Part shown: positions 14,566-21,997 of the stretch, one piece after another
Numbering within the stretch: the first letter of the stretch is position 1
Layout: each line of letters begins with the position of its first letter
Assembly (NCBI GenBank): GCA_008932955.1
Contig: WBXE01000015.1
Coordinates: 1-21,997 of the forward strand
DNA: 21,997 nucleotides
Source: Verrucomicrobiota bacterium
GTDB taxonomy: Bacteria; Verrucomicrobiota; Verrucomicrobiia; Verrucomicrobiales; Akkermansiaceae
Reading direction: 5' to 3'
Program-made: the position numbers and the translations under genes
Notes under the pieces: model-generated
Told to the model about the DNA's origin: nothing
The model's database searches: none
The model's input: only the letters and a program-made list of their open reading frames with translations

Positions 14566-16983
14566 TTAGTCTGACAACGCCTTCTTGCGGTCGGTTTCCT
14601 CGCGAAGTTTGCTCTCATTGGCCTTGTCAACAGCTGGCATTTCCTTCAGGTCTATGGTGATTTTGTCGATCTTGCCGGTGAATTTGTAGGGTGCCGGAAT
14701 CCCATAGTCCTCGGTGACCGGCGTCTCGCCATCTTCACCGACATCGGCTCCTTCATCCCCCGAAAACGCCATCGGTTGCGTGTGTTCGATCCGTCCTTCA
14801 GCCACCTTGATTTCGTTAATGAAGATCGCGCCCATGCCACCCTTGGCGAGGCCGCCTCCATCGTAAGCGAACTCATAGCGGAGGATCGCCTTGCCCGGCG
14901 GCAGTGCCTGCACAGCGGCGATGGTGAAGCGCTCGACGCCCAGAAAGTTATAGGTATAGGTCGGCTTGCCATCCTTCAGATAGAGCGACCACCCGCCGAA
15001 GCGTCCGGCTTGTGCGAGGATGACGCCGTTGGCGCCAGAGGTGGGGATTTCGACCTTGGCAGTGATGGTGTGGGAGCGGTTTTTGATGTTGATGAAGACA
15101 TTTTCCGACATGCCGATCATGCCCTCATAGACTGTCAGCGAGTTGCGACCAGCCATCAGGTCGGGCCTGCCGACAAGGGAGGCGTTGAAGCGCTCAAGGG
15201 TACGATCATCGATGGGCAACACGTTGTATTTCTGCGCCTCCTTCAGAAAGAGGGCCTGCATTTCCTTGAGCTTGGCAGGAATTTTTTTTGCCAGATCGCT
15301 GGCGAGACTGAAATCAGCCCGGGTGTCGTAGAGTTCCCAGACGTCGGTTTCGAGTGCAGTGCGGGGTTTGAGTTCCCACGGCGCCCGGTGCACGGTGCCC
15401 GCCAGCCAGCCGTCGCTATAGATCGCGCGGTTGCCAAAAATCTCAAAGTATTGGGTCAGGTGCTGGTCTTTGGCCCTCGCGTCATTGAATGAATAAAGCA
15501 TACTAACGCCTTCGATGGGCGTCTGCGTCACTCCGTCCACCCGTTTCGGCTCCGGCAGTCCGGCCGCTTCCAGGATGGTCGGGGCAATGTCAATAACGTG
15601 GTGCCACTGGGAACGGACCTCGCCACGGGTCGTGACTCGCTTAGGCCAGTGGACGATCATTCCGTTGCGGGTGCCACCGTAGCTGGAGCATACCTGCTTG
15701 GTCCAGGTGAAAGGCGTGTCGCCGGCCACCGCCCAACCAGCGGCACAGTGACTGTAGGCACTCGGGCCGCCCAACTCGTCGTAGTGCTTGAGAACGTCCG
15801 CGACGGTTTCGGACATTCCGTTGAAGTAGCTATTCTCGTTGAATACCCCGGCCATGCCGCCTTCAGCGCTCGCGCCGTTGTCGCCCGCGATATAGAAGAC
15901 CAGCGTGTTGTCGAGTTGGCCCAAGTCTCCGATGGCGTCGACGAGTCGGCCGATTTCCGTATCTGCATACTCGCCGTAACCCGCTAAGACCTCCATCTGT
16001 CGCGCGAAGAGCTTTTTCTCATCGGCGCCCAGCGTATCCCAGTCCTTGATGGCGTCGGGTTTGGGGGCGAGTTTGGTGCCGGGCGGCACGACACCCAGCT
16101 TGATCTGGCGAGCCAGAGTTTCTTCACGAAGCTTGTCCCAACCCTGGTCAAACTTGCCCTGATACTTGGCGATCCAGTCCTTCGGCACGTGGTGCGGCGC
16201 GTGGATGGCTCCCGGCGCAAAATATATGAAGAAAGGTTTGTCTGGTGTTAGGGACTTGACCGTGCGCACCCACCGGACCGCCTGGTCGGTCATGTCGGTC
16301 ATGAAATGATAGTTCGGGTCCTTGGGGAGCTCGACGCGTGTCATGCCGTCATAGATGGTCGGAGCCCATTGGTTGGCCTCGCCGCCGATGAAACCATAGA
16401 ATTTGTCGAAGCCGGAGCGTGTGGGCCAGCGATCGGTGGGGCCGGACGCGCTGACTTCCCAAGCCGCCGTCTCGTGGGACTTGCCGAAGGCGGCGGTGGA
16501 GTAGCCGTTGTAGCGCAGCATGGTTGCCAGTGGGGCGACGTTGCCGGGGCGCTGGCCCGTGTTGCCGGGGTAGGCGGTGGCGGTCTCGGCGATCGAGCCG
16601 AAGTTGGTCATGTGGTGATTGCGCCCGGAAAGGAGGGCCGCACGGGTCGGGGAGCACAGCGCCGCAGTGTGGAACTGGTTGTAGCGCAACCCGGCATTGC
16701 CGAGGCGATCTGCCGTGGGCATGTGGATCGGACCGCCGAAGCAACTCGACTGGCCGAAGCCCATATCGTCAAGGAGCACGATCAGCACGTTGGGTGCCCC
16801 GGCTGGCGCCTTGATGTCAAAGCGGGGTGGCGCGGCCGGCGCCTTGCGCACATCCATTACTGAACTGTGCGGATACACTGGTTCGTGAATCGGCAAGATG
16901 CTGCGGTCGGGCGGCACCTCTGCCGCTAGGGTGAAGGTCCCCAGCGCGAGGCTTAGGGTGGTGAGAATCGGTGCTGGTTTCAT
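14566..16983 (-). CDS. Secreted arylsulfatase (formylglycine-dependent, type I)
   Basis: 805 residues with a signal peptide (MKPAPILTTLSLALGTFTLA). It hydrolyses sulfate esters in the periplasm or outside the cell. Active-site residues compared with P. aeruginosa AtsA are D72/D73 (LLDDMGFG), C110 in C-S-P-T-R (formylglycine site, R114), K169/H171 (FGKSH), H262 (AIHAPHH), D369/N370 (AGDNGASAEGG), and probably K430 before SSYGGTRNG. The cysteine-type CxPxR motif implies maturation by an unlinked formylglycine-generating enzyme. After the catalytic domain (to about 610) comes a roughly 190-residue beta-rich extension, which makes it much longer than AtsA (536 residues) and like the large arylsulfatase subfamily. 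It follows the outer-membrane barrel gene by 35 bp on the same strand, so the two are probably cotranscribed. The substrate is unknown. Confidence 0.95.
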   Translation of the reverse strand: MKPAPILTTLSLALGTFTLAAEVPPDRSILPIHEPVYPHSSVMDVRKAPAAPPRFDIKAPAGAPNVLIVLLDDMGFGQSSCFGGPIHMPTADRLGNAGLRYNQFHTAALCSPTRAALLSGRNHHMTNFGSIAETATAYPGNTGQRPGNVAPLATMLRYNGYSTAAFGKSHETAAWEVSASGPTDRWPTRSGFDKFYGFIGGEANQWAPTIYDGMTRVELPKDPNYHFMTDMTDQAVRWVRTVKSLTPDKPFFIYFAPGAIHAPHHVPKDWIAKYQGKFDQGWDKLREETLARQIKLGVVPPGTKLAPKPDAIKDWDTLGADEKKLFARQMEVLAGYGEYADTEIGRLVDAIGDLGQLDNTLVFYIAGDNGASAEGGMAGVFNENSYFNGMSETVADVLKHYDELGGPSAYSHCAAGWAVAGDTPFTWTKQVCSSYGGTRNGMIVHWPKRVTTRGEVRSQWHHVIDIAPTILEAAGLPEPKRVDGVTQTPIEGVSMLYSFNDARAKDQHLTQYFEIFGNRAIYSDGWLAGTVHRAPWELKPRTALETDVWELYDTRADFSLASDLAKKIPAKLKEMQALFLKEAQKYNVLPIDDRTLERFNASLVGRPDLMAGRNSLTVYEGMIGMSENVFINIKNRSHTITAKVEIPTSGANGVILAQAGRFGGWSLYLKDGKPTYTYNFLGVERFTIAAVQALPPGKAILRYEFAYDGGGLAKGGMGAIFINEIKVAEGRIEHTQPMAFSGDEGADVGEDGETPVTEDYGIPAPYKFTGKIDKITIDLKEMPAVDKANESKLREETDRKKALSD

Positions 16984-17018
16984 GGACTTTTGTCAGGGTA
17001 ACGTTGAAGTGAGATATT

Positions 17019-17990
17019 TCAGAATAAGAATCCCAATTTGAACCAGACATAGTCACCTTTCATGCGCTTTTCCACGCTCATTTCGGGCAGCCATTTGAGC
17101 TCGGCCAGGAATTGGGAGTCGCCGACGTGGCGCACGTAGGAGACCACGGGGCCGACCCCGCAGGTCATCCCCTCGAAGGGCCCAAGCCGCGCGCCGGAGC
17201 CGCTGTCGCCGGTGATTTGGTCGTAATAGAAGGCGTTGGCGCCAACGCCGACGATGCCGCCGAACAGGGGCAGGTGCTGTGCGAGCGTCAAGTCGAAGTG
17301 CAGCGATGTGCCGCTGGTATAATCCGCGGCGTGGTTTGCGGTATTGAAATCCATGCCGGTGTACAGGCTGACTTCCGTGCCGATTTTGCTGCTGAGCCAA
17401 CTGACCATGACGCCCGGTTCGAACGACCAGTAGTTCTTGCCCACGTTGGCGAGTTGGTCTTGTTTATATTCACCGGTGGGCGCATAGACGCCAAGGCGGA
17501 TATCCACCTTGAGGTCAGGCGCAAGCTCGGTCCACCCCAGCATGATCGGATAGAGCGTGATGTCTCCGATCCCGTTGGCTTTGTCGCGGAGGGCGTGAGC
17601 CGGGCCCGGCACACCGCCCGGGCCCACCAGTTGGGCCTGGCCCTCGACTTTCAGCCAGACGCAGGGGACCGCCATGCCGAAGGCATAGCCAGCGCCGAGC
17701 AAGTCTTGATGAGTCTGATAGACGGCCAGGATGGTATCAGCGTAAACGGTGGCGCTAGAGTTCGACGATAAGAACCCACCCAACGGAAGTTGCCGACTGG
17801 CTGGCGCGCTGGCATCGTAGTACGTGAAGAAATCGAGGACGGCGAGTCCGCCCGGCTTGCCGGGGAAGGCGTCCATGAAGGAGGCCATCGAGCCCGGCAG
17901 GTAGTGGGCGCTGCCGCTTTGTTCGGCACGGCTGGTGGCGGTCAGGGCCAAGGCACAGAAGATGCAGACGGTGAGACGGCTTGGTTTCAT
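17019..17990 (-). CDS. Outer-membrane beta-barrel, phenol MetA-pathway (SphA-like) family
   Basis: 323 residues with a signal peptide (MKPSRLTVCIFCALALTATSRA). The mature part starts HYLPGSMASFMDAFPGKPGG and then alternates as in a beta-barrel, including GIGDITLYPIMLGW, DIRLGVYAPTGEY and NVGKNYWSFEPGVMVSWL. These are the characteristic blocks of the MetA-pathway-of-phenol-degradation family (PF13557 type). The chain ends in KLGFLF, a terminal Phe as expected for outer-membrane insertion. Family members are thought to import hydrophobic or aromatic compounds. It is upstream of the arylsulfatase with a 35-bp gap, suggesting a substrate-uptake plus desulfation pair. That pairing is inference. 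Start: ATG 17990, after an A/C-rich leader without a ribosome binding site. Confidence 0.9.
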   Translation of the reverse strand: MKPSRLTVCIFCALALTATSRAEQSGSAHYLPGSMASFMDAFPGKPGGLAVLDFFTYYDASAPASRQLPLGGFLSSNSSATVYADTILAVYQTHQDLLGAGYAFGMAVPCVWLKVEGQAQLVGPGGVPGPAHALRDKANGIGDITLYPIMLGWTELAPDLKVDIRLGVYAPTGEYKQDQLANVGKNYWSFEPGVMVSWLSSKIGTEVSLYTGMDFNTANHAADYTSGTSLHFDLTLAQHLPLFGGIVGVGANAFYYDQITGDSGSGARLGPFEGMTCGVGPVVSYVRHVGDSQFLAELKWLPEMSVEKRMKGDYVWFKLGFLF

Positions 17991-18280
17991 GGTTTTGTTA
18001 GTTGTGGATGGTTTGTCGGTAGGTCTAGGTCAACTGTGGATTGTTGGCAGTTTTAATCTGAGGGAGCAAGCATTAACTGGTCCCGACACGATTGTGTTGG
18101 AAGCTGATCGGCCCGCAGAATTTTTTTCGTCGGAGGCGGAACGGTGTGTGAGTTTTTATTTGCATGTTAGGTTCGGCGGCCTATCCTCAGCCTTTTTCCG
18201 CCAGCAATCACTCTGTCATGGGATCCCTTGGAATGCCTGAAATTCCCCCGCGAACATCGGCGGTGACCCGCTCGTCCCGC
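17991..18280. promoter_or_regulatory. Divergent intergenic region upstream of barrel-sulfatase unit and EEP gene
   Basis: Both transcription units should have promoters here. It is AT-richer than the genes and contains a small palindrome, ACAC-GATT-GTGT (18086-18097), which is a possible operator. Reading away from the barrel gene start I find a TTGACC hexamer but no good -10 at the right spacing. The right part is in frame with the EEP gene if an earlier start is used. Confidence 0.35.
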
Positions 18281-19279
18281 ATGCGGTCCCATGCTTGCTC
18301 CGCGGCCCTGGCTTGTGGTCTCGCCCTGCTCACCACCCCGGCTTGCGGCAAAAAACACGCCACCCCGGCGTGGAACGCTGCGGAAGCCGCCGCGCCATTC
18401 GCCGCGAATCGCTCCACCACCACCCACCAGCCACCCGTGGCCAGCGACCCGGCTAGGCCCGGGCTGCGCTTCATTGCCTATAACCTGAACAACTGGCTAA
18501 CCATGGAGCGCGGTGCCGACCACGCACACTCCAAAGGCATGGCCAAGCCCGCGGCGGAAAAGCATGCGCTGGTCCAATTGCTCGTCCGCCAAGCGCCCGA
18601 TGTGTTAGGGGTGTGCGAAATCGGCAGCCGCGAGGATCTGGCGGAACTCCAGGCGGCGCTACTCGCCGGTGGCGTCGCCTTGCCCCATACGTATTACACC
18701 GGCGGCGGCGATGAAGTGCGCCATCTCGGGCTGCTCTCGCGCTTCCCCATCACCCACACCGCCACCCCTGCCCAGCTCGATTTCAAGCTCAATGGCAGCA
18801 CCTACACCATGAGCCGCGGCATTCTCGATGCCACCATCCAGGCCCACGGCAAATCTTACCGCTGGCTCGGCGTCCATCTCAAAAGCAAACGCGAAGTGGC
18901 CGATGGTGATCAGGACGCCATCCGCCTGTGTGAAGCCAGGTTGCTGCGCCAACACGTCGATTCTATCCTTGCCGCCGAGCCCGACGCCCGCTTCGTCGTC
19001 TATGGTGATTTCAACGATACTCGCGGCAGCGCGGCGCTCAAGCTCATCACCGGCCATTATGGCGAGGCTGGCTACCTAACTGCCCTGCCCGTGCAAGACC
19101 AACAAGGCGAGCGTTGGACGCATTTCTGGGAATTGCGGGATATCTACTCGCGCTTTGACTTCATCACCGTCACCTTGGGCGTCAAGCATGAGGTGGACTT
19201 CAAAAATTCCCGCATTCTTGACGATCCGGAGTGGCACGCTGCTTCCGATCACCGGCCGCTGCTGGCCGTTTTCAATTGA
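18281..19279 (+). CDS. Secreted endonuclease/exonuclease/phosphatase-family protein
   Basis: 332 residues from ATG 18281, chosen because a hydrophobic signal segment (ACSAALACGLALLTTPAC) starts there. Earlier in-frame ATGs at 18164, 18218 and 18233 are possible. TTPAC-GKK could be a degenerate lipobox. DNase I-like fold motifs are LRFIAYNLNNW (62-72), DVLGVCEIG (107-115, metal-binding Glu113), WLGVHLKSKR (195-204, His199), YGDFNDT (241-247, Asp243 and Asn245), RFDFI (291-295) and ASDHRPLLAVF (321-331, Asp323 and His324). The catalytic set looks complete, so a secreted phosphodiesterase or nuclease is likely. The substrate cannot be told. The oxidoreductase gene starts 37 bp after its stop, so the two may be cotranscribed. 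Confidence 0.9.
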   Translation: MRSHACSAALACGLALLTTPACGKKHATPAWNAAEAAAPFAANRSTTTHQPPVASDPARPGLRFIAYNLNNWLTMERGADHAHSKGMAKPAAEKHALVQLLVRQAPDVLGVCEIGSREDLAELQAALLAGGVALPHTYYTGGGDEVRHLGLLSRFPITHTATPAQLDFKLNGSTYTMSRGILDATIQAHGKSYRWLGVHLKSKREVADGDQDAIRLCEARLLRQHVDSILAAEPDARFVVYGDFNDTRGSAALKLITGHYGEAGYLTALPVQDQQGERWTHFWELRDIYSRFDFITVTLGVKHEVDFKNSRILDDPEWHAASDHRPLLAVFN

Positions 19280-19316
19280 TCTCACCTAACATAACGCACA
19301 CTAACCCCACATTATT

Positions 19317-20507
19317 ATGTCAAACAAACCACTCAATGTCGGTCTCGTCGGAGGCGGCAAAGGAGCCTTCATCGTGCATCCCCATCAAAAGGCCATTCAT
19401 ATGGATGGCACCCGCCGGATTGTTGCCGGGGCGCTATTTCCTGATCCCAAGGTCGCGCTGGAAGAGGCTGCTAACTGGCCCTATCCGATCAAGGGGTACG
19501 GCTCCTACGATGAGATGATCGCGGCCAATGCGACGGCACCGGCCGCGGAGAAACTCGACTATATCCTCATCGTTACGCCTAACTTCGTGCACTTTGATCC
19601 GGCGATGAAGGCGATGAAGGCGGGCATCGCAGTGTTTTGCGAGAAGCCGCTGTGCCTCAACCTCAAGGAAGCCGGCGAACTGGTGCGCACCTCGCAAAAA
19701 CTCGGCGTCCCCTTCGGCGTCGCTCATACCTACCTCGGCCATTGGACCAGCCGCCTGAGCCGCTACATCATCCAGAGCGGGTTGTTAGGTGAGGTCCGCT
19801 GGGTCGATAGTTATTACCTCCAAGGCTGGCTCGCCACCAAAGTGGAAGCCACCGGCCAGCAACAGGCAAGCTGGCGCGTGGATCCCAAGCGTGCCGGCGG
19901 CTCGGGCTGCGGCGGCGACATCGGCACTCACGCCCTTATGCAACTGCGCTATGTCACCGGTCTCGAGGTCGAGCAGGTGTCTGCGCACATGGAAACTTTT
20001 GTCGATGGCCGCCAGCTCGACGACCATTTCACCATCTATTGCAAGCTGAGCAATGGCGGCAAAGCCTTGGTGCGGGCTTCGCAAATTTGCATCGGCCACA
20101 AAAATGACCTCGGCATCACCATCGCCGGCAGCAAGGGGACCCTGCGCTGGCGCCAGGAAGACCCCGAATGCCTGACCATCTGCCTGCCTGACCAACCCGA
20201 TCGCACCTATTGGCGCGGTGCGGTGTCGGCCGGCGATGGCTTCCTACCCAAAAACCTGCCCGCCGATCTGCTCGCCGAATCCACGCTGCCAGCCGGTCAC
20301 CCCGAGGCATTCCATGACGCCTTCGCGCGCCTCCACCGTTGCTTCGAAGCCGATGTGCGCAAATGGCAGGCCGGTAAAAAATTCACCTCCGACGGCAGTA
20401 AATACGCCAATGTCGCGGATGGCTGGAATGGCATCGCCTTCATCGAAACCTGCGTCAAGAGCAGTAAGAAAAACGGCGCTTGGGTCGCCATGCCGAAAAA
20501 GATCTAA
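19317..20507 (+). CDS. Gfo/Idh/MocA-family NAD(P)-dependent oxidoreductase
   Basis: 396 residues with no signal peptide, so cytoplasmic. The N-terminal Rossmann domain has GLVGGGKGAF (9-18) and the catalytic motif EKP (109-111, in FCEKPLCL). The C-terminal alpha/beta domain has WRVDPKRAGGSGCGGDIGTHA (about 186-206), with the Asp201 and His205 pair typical of the family. The GGGKGAFI-x-x-x-H-x-x-A arrangement resembles the subgroup that includes levoglucosan dehydrogenase, so a sugar or sugar-derivative substrate is likely. No pathway genes lie beside it. ATG 19317 follows an A/C-rich leader with repeated TAAC and no Shine-Dalgarno sequence. Confidence 0.95.
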   Translation: MSNKPLNVGLVGGGKGAFIVHPHQKAIHMDGTRRIVAGALFPDPKVALEEAANWPYPIKGYGSYDEMIAANATAPAAEKLDYILIVTPNFVHFDPAMKAMKAGIAVFCEKPLCLNLKEAGELVRTSQKLGVPFGVAHTYLGHWTSRLSRYIIQSGLLGEVRWVDSYYLQGWLATKVEATGQQQASWRVDPKRAGGSGCGGDIGTHALMQLRYVTGLEVEQVSAHMETFVDGRQLDDHFTIYCKLSNGGKALVRASQICIGHKNDLGITIAGSKGTLRWRQEDPECLTICLPDQPDRTYWRGAVSAGDGFLPKNLPADLLAESTLPAGHPEAFHDAFARLHRCFEADVRKWQAGKKFTSDGSKYANVADGWNGIAFIETCVKSSKKNGAWVAMPKKI

Positions 20508-20522
20508 CCCTCGAGCCACGCC

Positions 20523-20552
20523 AGGAGCGGGACTTGCCAAAGTCCCGCTCCT
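20523..20552. terminator. Strong 13-bp hairpin between convergent genes
   Basis: The arms 20523-20535 and 20540-20552 are perfect reverse complements (AGGAGCGGGACTT and its complement) with the tetraloop GCCA. It sits 15 bp after the oxidoreductase stop and 18 bp from the stop of the convergent small gene. It can therefore serve both as a terminator or transcript-protecting hairpin. No T-run follows on either side, so termination would be imperfect or factor-assisted. Confidence 0.75.
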
Positions 20553-20570
20553 CTCGTGTCGCATAGCCAC

Positions 20571-20852
20571 TTACGCGCTGAGCCGTTCAAACGCCTTGCG
20601 CGCATACTTGCAGCGGAACGGCGGCAGCGCTTGCTCCGGCGTCCAGCCGTTGAGGCGGCCGAACTCGATCGCTCCGGAGACCATCTCGTGATTGACGATG
20701 CGTGGCAGCTCCACCACCAACACTTGGCCGTTGACCGAGGCACTCAATTCCACATGCAGCTCGTTATAAACAATCCGGTTGTGAATGATCCATTGGTAAT
20801 GAGTGTCGCGAAAAATCAGGCTCTTCTTGTTGTTGCGCTGGGGTCTGGGCAT
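20571..20852 (-). CDS. Small conserved-looking hypothetical protein
   Basis: 93 residues with no signal peptide or membrane segment. A basic N-terminus (MPRPQRNNKKS) precedes a beta-rich core (LIFRDTHYQWIIHNRIVYNELHVELSASVNGQVLVVELP, about 12-50). Then come a helix (VNHEMVSGAIEFGRLNGW) and a C-terminal segment with one Cys (PFRCKYARKAF). The GAIEFGRLNGWTPEQALPPF stretch has the look of a conserved motif, but I do not recognise a named family. The composition is balanced and the gene fits tightly between a terminator hairpin and a divergent promoter region, which supports it being real. No ribosome binding site is seen. Confidence 0.7.
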   Translation of the reverse strand: MPRPQRNNKKSLIFRDTHYQWIIHNRIVYNELHVELSASVNGQVLVVELPRIVNHEMVSGAIEFGRLNGWTPEQALPPFRCKYARKAFERLSA

Positions 20853-20986
20853 CGGAGGGGGGCGGGTTCAATCCGAGCTTGCACGGCAGTGCAGGCCAGT
20901 TCAACCCAGAACCGCATCTAATTCGTGCTCAGCCCTCGCACATTCCTGGCTTGTCAATGGCGAGGCGGAATTCTAGCTTCCATGCC

Positions 20987-21997
20987 ATGGAAGCTGAATC
21001 ATCCTCCGAGCCGTCATGGCGTGTGTTGTTGGCCTCAGCCGTCGGCTGCGGACTGTGCGTGCTGCTGGGGATTTATTTCGACCGGATCCCAGAGTTGCAC
21101 AATTTGTCCCACGCCTGCTACGCCACCGCTTTTTTGCTAGGGGGCTGGGATGCAGCCGTCGATGCCTTCGACCGAATGAAGCGGTTTCACTTGGATATTC
21201 ACTTTTTGATGTTGGCGGTGGCGATCGGGGCGGCGGCCATTGGTGCCTGGTGGGAAGGCGGGGCGCTGTTGTTTTTGTTTTCACTCAGCAATGCGCTCGA
21301 GGGCTTAGCGCTGGCACGCACCGAACGGGAAATTCGCAGCCTGTTCCGCGACGCGCCTAAAACCGCCACGCTGGTGGCGGCCGATGGCAGCGAGCGCGAG
21401 GTGCATGCCGAGGGGCTGATGGCCGGGCAGACGATCCGCATTCTGCCTGACCATCAATTCGCTGTGGATGCGCGGGTGCTTAGCGGCCAATCCGCGGCTG
21501 ATGAATCGTCGCTGACGGGTGAGTCGGTGCCTGTGGAAAAGCAACCCGGCGACACGGTTTTCAGCGGCACGCTCAATACCTACGGCCCCTTGCTCGCCGA
21601 AGTGCTGCGCCCACCCTCGGAAAGCGCCCACGCCCGCATCATCCGCCTCATCCGCGATGCCCAAGCCAGCAAGGCCCCGTCGCAGCGCTTCACCGACCGC
21701 TTCGGCACCGGCTATACCCTCGGCTTGCTCGCTCTAACCATCGTGATGTTTTTCCTCTGGCACTACGGCATGGGCCATCCTGCCTTCAACTCGACGGCTA
21801 CCACCCGCTCTGCGTTCTATCGGGCGATGACCTTGCTGGTCGTGTGCTCGCCCTGCGCCTTGGTCATTTCCATCCCCTCGGCCGTGCTCACCGGCATTGC
21901 CGCTGGCGCGCGCCGCGGCATCTTGTTCCGCGGGGGCATCGCCTTGGAAAACCTCGCCACCATCCAGCGCCTCGCCGTCGATAAAACCGGCACTCTA
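20987..21997 (+). CDS. P1B-type heavy-metal-transporting ATPase, SPC-motif type (5' part)
   Basis: 337 codons are in the window, and the gene continues past the right edge. There is no N-terminal CxxC metal-binding domain. Two membrane hairpins come first (about 13-60 and 71-105, with DIHFLMLAVAIGAAAIG). The actuator domain contains SSLTGES (174-180) and VEKQPGDTVFSGT. Then come the membrane pair around 240-260 and 280-300. The transmembrane metal site reads VVCSPCALVISIP, giving Ser288-Pro289-Cys290 instead of CPC. The window ends just after D332-K-T-G-T, the phosphorylated Asp. An SPC motif with no N-terminal binding domain is the mark of the P1B-4 group (CoaT/CtpD-like), linked to export of Co2+, Zn2+ or Fe2+. 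The confirming TM8 motif is outside the window. Start ATG 20987 gives a short polar lead (EAESSSEPSW). Confidence 0.93.
   Translation, partial: MEAESSSEPSWRVLLASAVGCGLCVLLGIYFDRIPELHNLSHACYATAFLLGGWDAAVDAFDRMKRFHLDIHFLMLAVAIGAAAIGAWWEGGALLFLFSLSNALEGLALARTEREIRSLFRDAPKTATLVAADGSEREVHAEGLMAGQTIRILPDHQFAVDARVLSGQSAADESSLTGESVPVEKQPGDTVFSGTLNTYGPLLAEVLRPPSESAHARIIRLIRDAQASKAPSQRFTDRFGTGYTLGLLALTIVMFFLWHYGMGHPAFNSTATTRSAFYRAMTLLVVCSPCALVISIPSAVLTGIAAGARRGILFRGGIALENLATIQRLAVDKTGTL

Noticed and set aside
17991..18060. Sigma-70 promoter for the barrel gene based on a TTGACC hexamer
   Set aside because: No acceptable -10 hexamer occurs at 16-18 bp spacing, so I did not call it as a promoter.
20860..20885. 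tRNA-like T-loop GGTTCAATCC
   Set aside because: The flanking bases do not form a T stem, and no matching acceptor or anticodon arm is present upstream, where the small minus-strand gene lies.

Overview
The window is GC-rich bacterial chromosome with thirteen complete protein genes and one gene cut by the right edge. I see no tRNA, rRNA, phage gene or transposase. The gene mix is a RecQ with a C-terminal winged-helix domain, secreted multi-PDZ HtrA-like proteins, a large formylglycine sulfatase, a Gfo/Idh/MocA oxidoreductase and several secreted unknowns. Together with the many short intergenic repeats, this suggests the Planctomycetes-Verrucomicrobia-Chlamydiae group, most likely Verrucomicrobiota. 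That placement is inference, because no rRNA or other decisive marker is present. None of the start codons has a recognisable AGGAG-type ribosome binding site. Most starts follow A/C- or pyrimidine-rich leaders.

Layout: 1-327 is a 61-bp tandem repeat array that runs into the leader of recQ (387-2603, +). It is followed by a two-gene minus-strand unit: a secreted four-PDZ serine protease (5591-3576) and a smaller secreted paralogue (3531-2764) that has lost its catalytic His and Ser. A divergent gene encodes an O-antigen-ligase-like membrane protein (5808-7817, +), which converges on the tRNA t6A synthase gene tsaC/sua5 (9043-8012, -). An octanucleotide tandem repeat lies just upstream of the GTG start of tsaC. 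Three plus-strand genes for envelope proteins of unknown function follow (9300-10007, 10342-11811, 12085-13584). The gaps between them are filled by two families of dispersed repeats.

The right half holds a MarR-type regulator (13962-14363, +). It is convergent with a minus-strand unit encoding an outer-membrane beta-barrel of the phenol MetA type (17990-17019) and a secreted arylsulfatase (16983-14566). Next come a secreted endonuclease/exonuclease/phosphatase-fold protein (18281-19279, +) and a Gfo/Idh/MocA oxidoreductase (19317-20507, +) that ends in a 13-bp terminator-like hairpin. A conserved-looking 93-residue protein follows on the minus strand (20852-20571). The last gene is the 5' part of a P1B-type metal-transporting ATPase with an SPC motif (20987 to the edge).

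The least expected content is between the genes. One family of roughly 70-155 bp elements (three copies) carries a hairpin with a compensatory base change, and in two copies its end coincides with the stop codon of the neighbouring gene. A second family (two copies) has a 9-bp periodic core. The window also holds a long imperfect inverted repeat, an 8-bp microsatellite and the 61-bp array. The best protein-level curiosity is the active HtrA and dead HtrA pair.
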